DNA of 64,000 bases, from the NCBI GenBank assembly GCA_964498395.1, contig CAZCHE010000005.1, forward strand, positions 124,001-188,000, written 5' to 3'. The number at the start of each line of letters is the position of its first letter. Positions within the stretch are counted from its first letter, which is position 1. The notes beneath the pieces were generated by a model. The model worked only from the letters and a program-made list of their open reading frames with translations. It searched no databases and was not told the origin of the DNA. A program made the translations under genes and the position numbers. The stretch is from Parapedobacter sp964498395 (GTDB lineage Bacteria > Bacteroidota > Bacteroidia > Sphingobacteriales > Sphingobacteriaceae). Shown piece after piece: positions 60,901-64,000 of the stretch.

Positions 60901-63900
60901 GAAATGGTGGTGGGATATCGGTGCATGAATCTTCGCCTACGCTAAGCAACCTGACCGTCAGTCGCAATTCCGCTAGTAATGCCGGAGGTGGTGTGGCCAG
61001 CATGATCGGCTCGTCTCCAAAACTCGACCGTATCGTCTTTTCGGGGAATTCTGCTAAACAAGGCGGTGGGATGGCGATTGAACAAGGTTCTCCCGTGGTA
61101 CACAACAGCATCTTTGTGGGGAATGAAGTGGAGCAAGTTGGCGGAGGGCTCGGTGTGTGGTCGGCGTCTCCAGTGTTATCCAATGTAACCATTTCGGACA
61201 ATTCGTCTAGCATTGAAGGAGGCGGAATGGCGATTTTTGAATCGCCCGCCACGATAACGAATACGGTCGTATGGGGGAATAGCGCTGGTTCGCCCGATTT
61301 CGTTGGGGTTTACGTGTTTGTACAACACGGTTCTTTTCCGACTTTTTCCAATAGTTTAATTGAGAATTCGGGTGGAAGCGAAAATTGGGGTGATGAGTTT
61401 TATAACGGCATCGATGGTGGTGGCAATATCGACGTCGACCCGGTATTCGTGAGTACCGCACCCGGAGAAGCCGGTTACCTGCAATTAAGCGCATGCAGCC
61501 CAGCCATCAGCGTGGGCAGCAACCAAGCGTATACCGATGCTGGCGGAGACCCGGCCAATGACCGTGACATGGGAGACAATCCGCGGGTATATAATTTTAC
61601 AGGTGACGGTGTGATTGACATGGGTGCCTATGAGTACCAGGGAGAACGGCTGGTTGTCCAATCGTTGACCATGCCGGATGCCGTGCCGGTTGCCTATGGT
61701 ACCGCTCTGGAAGGCGTAGCAGGCATACCCACCACCGTGACAGCTACCCTGAACGACGATACGGATATTTCTATACCATTGGATGGCAATTTAGAAAACT
61801 GGACATTGGTCAGTCCGGCAGGTAGTGCATACGATGGCGATGTGGCGGGCACCTATGTGTTTGCCGTACCGCTATTGATACCGGAAACCGAATGCTATCT
61901 CAATCCCGAAAACCTAGAGGCAGCGGTCACCGTCGTGGTGGCGAAAGGCACACTGGAATTGACCGCTTCATGGAACGGTACCGCCATCGGTGTAGTGGAG
62001 GGGCTTTCGTTGACATACGGCGAGGTGGGGGAGCTGTTGCTCAACACAACTGATCCAGATGGTGTGCTTACCTATGCGTTCGGCGATGACGACGCGCCGG
62101 TGCTCGATTTGGCATACCTTGATGCGGTCGCGGCGCAACAAGCCGGAACGGCTACACTGACGATTGAACAGGAAGAAACAGATAATTTCGAGGCGGCATC
62201 CGTAGCGATTGCGGTTACCGTGGCACAGAAAACCATTGCAATTGTGCCGGTGGCTGGCCAAGGCAAGATATATGGAGCGGATGACCCAACGGCGTATGGT
62301 TACGATTTGGCCGATGGTGATGCATTAGCGTTTGATAATGAACTGGCGGATATCGTTTCCGCTACCTCGCGCGAAGAAGGTGAGGATGTGGGTGTTTATG
62401 ACATCGAACTGGAGTTTGGTGGCGACCAAGCCGCCAATTATGCTATTACTTTTGAAGCGGATAATAATGCCTTTGCCATCACGCCGCTGGAAATCACGGT
62501 TGCCGCAGCTGACAAAACCAAAGTATTTGGTACGAACGACCCGGTATTGACCTATACATTCTTGCCGGAGCTGATTGGGGAAGATGCTTTAGAGGGCAGT
62601 CTCGACCGCGAGGAAGGGGAGGCGGTTGGGAATTACGCCATCACGCAGGGCGACCTGTCGTTAGGGAATAATTACGAAATTACGTTCGAGCCTGGCATAC
62701 TGACGATCACGCCAGCGGGTTACGAAGGCGTTGCTTTCAATGACGGCTCCTTCGTGTATGACGGCACGCAACACATCCTGGAACTGACGGGCGAGTTGCC
62801 CGAGGACGCATCGGTGAGCTATACGATCGATGGCGAAGCGGGTAACGGTGCGACGAATGCTGGTACGTATGAAATCACCGCTATCATTGATGGCGGTACT
62901 AACTACGAAGACCTTGAACTGAGCGCTATGCTGACAATTACGCCGTTGGAAATAACGGTTACGGCCGCGGACAAAACAAAAATATTTGGTACGGACGACC
63001 CCACATTGACCTACACGTTCACGCCGGAGTTGATTGATGACGATGTATTTACGGGAGCACTCGATCGCGAGGAAGGCGAAGACGTGGGTACGTATACCAT
63101 CATGCAGGGTGACCTATCTGCTACTGACAACTACGTCATCTCATTCGTGGCAGGTACACTGACCATTAGATCGGCTGCATACGAAGGCGTGGAATTTAAC
63201 AACGCTACACATACCTATGATGGCACCGAACACAGGCTTACCCTCACCGGCGAACTGCCCGAGGGAGCCTCGGTTCGTTACGAGAACAACGGTCGTACAA
63301 ACGTGGGTAACCAAACGGTCACGGCCATCATCAATGGCGGTAATAACTACGAAGATATGACGTTGACGGCCGAGCTGACGGTCATCCCACTTGAAATCAC
63401 CGTCACCGCAGCAGATAAGTCTAAAATCTTCGGAGCTAACGACCCAGCGCTGACCTATACGGTTGAGCCGGGATTAATCGGTGACGATGCATTCACGGGT
63501 GGGCTCAATCGGCAGTCTGGTGAGGAGGTTGGTACATACGCCATTACGCAGGGCGACCTGTCTGCCGGTGACAACTACGCCGTCTCATTTGTGGCAGGTA
63601 CGCTGACGGTGTTATCAAGAGGCCTCCGTACCCTCGACTTCCCGCCGCTACCGGAGAAAACAGTTGGCGATGCTGATTTTGAACCCGGTGCTACGGCGAG
63701 CAGCGGAGAGGAAATAATCTACACGACAAGTAATCCACAAGTAGCAGAAATTGTAAACGGTCGTATCCGGATTACCGGAGCGGGAGAGGCCATCATCACG
63801 GCAACCGTACCGGATAACCCAAGTTATGGCGACAGGCCGAGCGCCAGCCAGCCATTGGTGGTACAACGCGCAACACAGCAAATCACGCTGGAAGTGCCTC

Positions 63901-64000
63901 CTGAAGTACACCGGGATGGGGGTAGCATCGCGTTGGAAGTATCGGCCAGCAGCGGGCTGGCGGTATCCCTGTCAATAGATAACCCCGAGGTCGCTGAGCT
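57987..64000 (+). CDS. Giant secreted BspA-type surface protein with ubiquitin-like, beta-helix and MBG domains (3' end outside window)
   Basis: The frame is open from the ATG at 57987 to the window end (over 2000 codons). The signal peptide is around TWIMLLVLLALIGVNKQVRA; ATG 58032 is an alternative start. Domain order: module 1 starting PGDPGNFVIIW with BspA repeats (about residues 195-350, units like FNQDIGGWDVSNVTNMSHMF); a ubiquitin-like domain (400-471); module 2 starting PGDPANFVTTW with more BspA repeats (about 610-700); a right-handed beta-helix (about 940-1180, GGGISVHESSPTLSNLTVSR and similar turns); then MBG/Ig-like repeats from about residue 1410. BspA and MBG domains are typical of adhesins and cell-surface proteins. 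The C-terminal sorting signal is not visible. Confidence 0.93.
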   Translation, partial: MKRFLPNAMLLHFLVMVKKHTWIMLLVLLALIGVNKQVRAQITPGDPGNFVIIWSNNPVFPVDIVIPTHPDETYNYAIYWEVEDGVFGSGSATDVTGDFTIPIGIAIAGTVRVEIAGEFPRIFLQKFWGESTPELYGMAMRLTSVEQWGNIAWTSMAGAFYGASNLQVNATDIPDLSRVASLEDMFNRALAFTGNSSMADWDVVNITNMRGTFFSTQFDQPIGEWDVSNVTDLSFMFNSTNFNQDIGGWDVSNVTNMSHMFTLNSTFNQDIGDWKVGKVTDMQSMFRVATAFNQDLSRWDVSNVTSMLQMFLLAESFDQDLSNWDISEVTTMSSMLHNSGLSRENYDATLIGWATQENVPSDITLGAENLTFCDGAEARQQLIDEHGWTITGDAPACESMLIFVETEDGNTLIILAEGSDAIQQVKQKIRDKAGIHPDQQQLFFAGDELEDGRTLDDYGIENGNTLNLILNTGSVVIPGDPANFVTTWKTDNDGPSNDNQIRVPAIGDFNYLWANVDNPGEIGSGSGSGETTITFPQAGTYELSIAPMGSNPFNDIFFGAFVSGDKLKLLEIKNWGTIHWSGFAFGGCANLMVTATDIPDLTGVTDLSFAFSYSGIDEIPNINDWDVSNVTNMGNLFERVTDFNQPLDNWDVSNVTNMSFMFDGATSFNQPLDSWDVSKVEDISYMFRDATSFDQSLGAWELANLGGAIATFFRSGTSCENFSYTLYGWAINPNTNEEVVFGPHGIPYSPDVATYRDFLINNLNWNFQGSDPVGTCNITLPSPPITPDDNNILYVNINVDTDATGYTGVGDSWDNAVPELADALRWAREQHDGGSRGWDGSNPLRIFVAKGEYKPLYSAADDAYTTDGGRDNSFVLVPDVQWYGGFDPAAGIETLEDTRILPNHQENAAAGTVLNGDLNGNDAADIPVADLLDHVTRQDNVYSVVRADGAVGNALMDGFTVMGGNNNPDNNGNGGGISVHESSPTLSNLTVSRNSASNAGGGVASMIGSSPKLDRIVFSGNSAKQGGGMAIEQGSPVVHNSIFVGNEVEQVGGGLGVWSASPVLSNVTISDNSSSIEGGGMAIFESPATITNTVVWGNSAGSPDFVGVYVFVQHGSFPTFSNSLIENSGGSENWGDEFYNGIDGGGNIDVDPVFVSTAPGEAGYLQLSACSPAISVGSNQAYTDAGGDPANDRDMGDNPRVYNFTGDGVIDMGAYEYQGERLVVQSLTMPDAVPVAYGTALEGVAGIPTTVTATLNDDTDISIPLDGNLENWTLVSPAGSAYDGDVAGTYVFAVPLLIPETECYLNPENLEAAVTVVVAKGTLELTASWNGTAIGVVEGLSLTYGEVGELLLNTTDPDGVLTYAFGDDDAPVLDLAYLDAVAAQQAGTATLTIEQEETDNFEAASVAIAVTVAQKTIAIVPVAGQGKIYGADDPTAYGYDLADGDALAFDNELADIVSATSREEGEDVGVYDIELEFGGDQAANYAITFEADNNAFAITPLEITVAAADKTKVFGTNDPVLTYTFLPELIGEDALEGSLDREEGEAVGNYAITQGDLSLGNNYEITFEPGILTITPAGYEGVAFNDGSFVYDGTQHILELTGELPEDASVSYTIDGEAGNGATNAGTYEITAIIDGGTNYEDLELSAMLTITPLEITVTAADKTKIFGTDDPTLTYTFTPELIDDDVFTGALDREEGEDVGTYTIMQGDLSATDNYVISFVAGTLTIRSAAYEGVEFNNATHTYDGTEHRLTLTGELPEGASVRYENNGRTNVGNQTVTAIINGGNNYEDMTLTAELTVIPLEITVTAADKSKIFGANDPALTYTVEPGLIGDDAFTGGLNRQSGEEVGTYAITQGDLSAGDNYAVSFVAGTLTVLSRGLRTLDFPPLPEKTVGDADFEPGATASSGEEIIYTTSNPQVAEIVNGRIRITGAGEAIITATVPDNPSYGDRPSASQPLVVQRATQQITLEVPPEVHRDGGSIALEVSASSGLAVSLSIDNPEVAE
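59184..59399 (+). other. Ubiquitin-like domain encoded inside the giant surface protein
   Basis: 72 codons (residues 400-471) align without a gap to eukaryotic ubiquitin 1-72, with 41 identities counted by eye. Shared stretches include IFV, DKxGIxPDQQ, FAG and LEDGRTLxDY. Lys27, Lys29 and Lys33 are kept; Lys6, 11, 48 and 63 are replaced by Glu, Asn, Asp and Asn. Leu8 is Glu, Ile44 is Phe, Val70 is Ile. The chain goes straight on into the linker of module 2, so there is no free LRLRGG tail for conjugation. Confidence 0.93.
62485..63600 (+). repeat. Tandem MBG-type domain repeats in the giant protein
   Basis: Units beginning with PLEITVTAADKTKIFGTDDP or close variants start near 62485, 62944 and 63386. 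Each is followed by a second domain (YEGVxFNxxxxxYDGTxHxL) so the repeating unit of about 440-460 bases encodes a two-domain pair. A more divergent first copy (IAIVPVAGQGKIYGADDP) starts near 62236. Confidence 0.85.

Noticed and set aside
60261..61252. Minus-strand frames of 155-221 codons opposite the giant protein
   Set aside because: They are antisense to a continuous open frame with clear beta-helix repeats and show no domain of their own.
1..64000. tRNA, rRNA, insertion sequences, prophage or integron features
   Set aside because: I looked for tRNA-like arms, transposase and integrase motifs and terminal repeats and saw none I could support.

Overview
The window comes from a Bacteroidota chromosome with roughly 50% G+C, most likely a member of the Sphingobacteriaceae (Parapedobacter/Olivibacter-like). 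The evidence is the gene families (GH92 mannosidase, GLPGLI, HYC_CC_PP, DUF6266 and DUF2795 proteins, TonB-dependent receptors, BspA-type surface protein), the recurrent TAnnTTTG promoter -7 element with an upstream TTTG, and a Trp-codon attenuator leader of the Bacteroidetes type. Genes are dense and mostly in short co-directional runs. I saw no tRNA, rRNA, CRISPR array, transposase or phage gene.

Layout. 1-6 kb: 3' end of a GH92 alpha-mannosidase, nhaA, a TsaC/Sua5-like gene, asnS, sucC. 6-11.7 kb: a lolD-like ABC ATPase followed by a lone pre-ATP-grasp domain protein, a degenerate HAD protein and an S41 lipoprotein protease, then a LacI-type regulator and an actin-like protein whose nucleotide-binding motifs look circularly permuted. 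11.9-16.4 kb: two dihydrolipoamide dehydrogenase paralogues around a DUF3817 gene and a thioesterase, then an azurin-like lipoprotein. 16.5-23 kb: a four-gene signalling operon (three-receiver hybrid kinase, CheR, CheB, second hybrid kinase) with no chemoreceptor. 23-33.7 kb: an acetyltransferase-like protein, a GIN-domain protein, flotillin FloA, an orphan attenuator-like small RNA, a KdsC-like pseudoenzyme, maf, a TonB receptor carrying two HMA metal-binding domains with a HYC_CC_PP partner, and a second flotillin (FloT type) with its NfeD-like partner.

33.8-37.8 kb: trpDFBA behind a leader that encodes a 15-residue peptide with three consecutive Trp codons and a terminator; trpE, trpG and trpC are absent from the window. 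37.8-46 kb: a DUF2795 protein, a MacB-type ABC ATPase, a PlsC-type acyltransferase, an M20 dipeptidase, an outer-membrane beta-barrel/GLPGLI pair, a DUF6266 protein. 46-54 kb: nuoHIJKLMN, the membrane arm of complex I plus NuoI. 54.3-64 kb: a propeller-type sensor kinase and NarL-type regulator, followed by a giant secreted protein that runs off the window.

The most striking object is in that giant protein: two BspA-repeat modules flank a 72-residue domain that aligns without gaps to eukaryotic ubiquitin (41 of 72 identical by my count) but lacks the Gly-Gly tail. Other points of interest are the permuted actin-like protein, the HMA-TonB receptor fusion, an orphan attenuator-like RNA, four genes whose start codon falls at the predicted transcription start (leaderless), and several families of short intergenic repeats.
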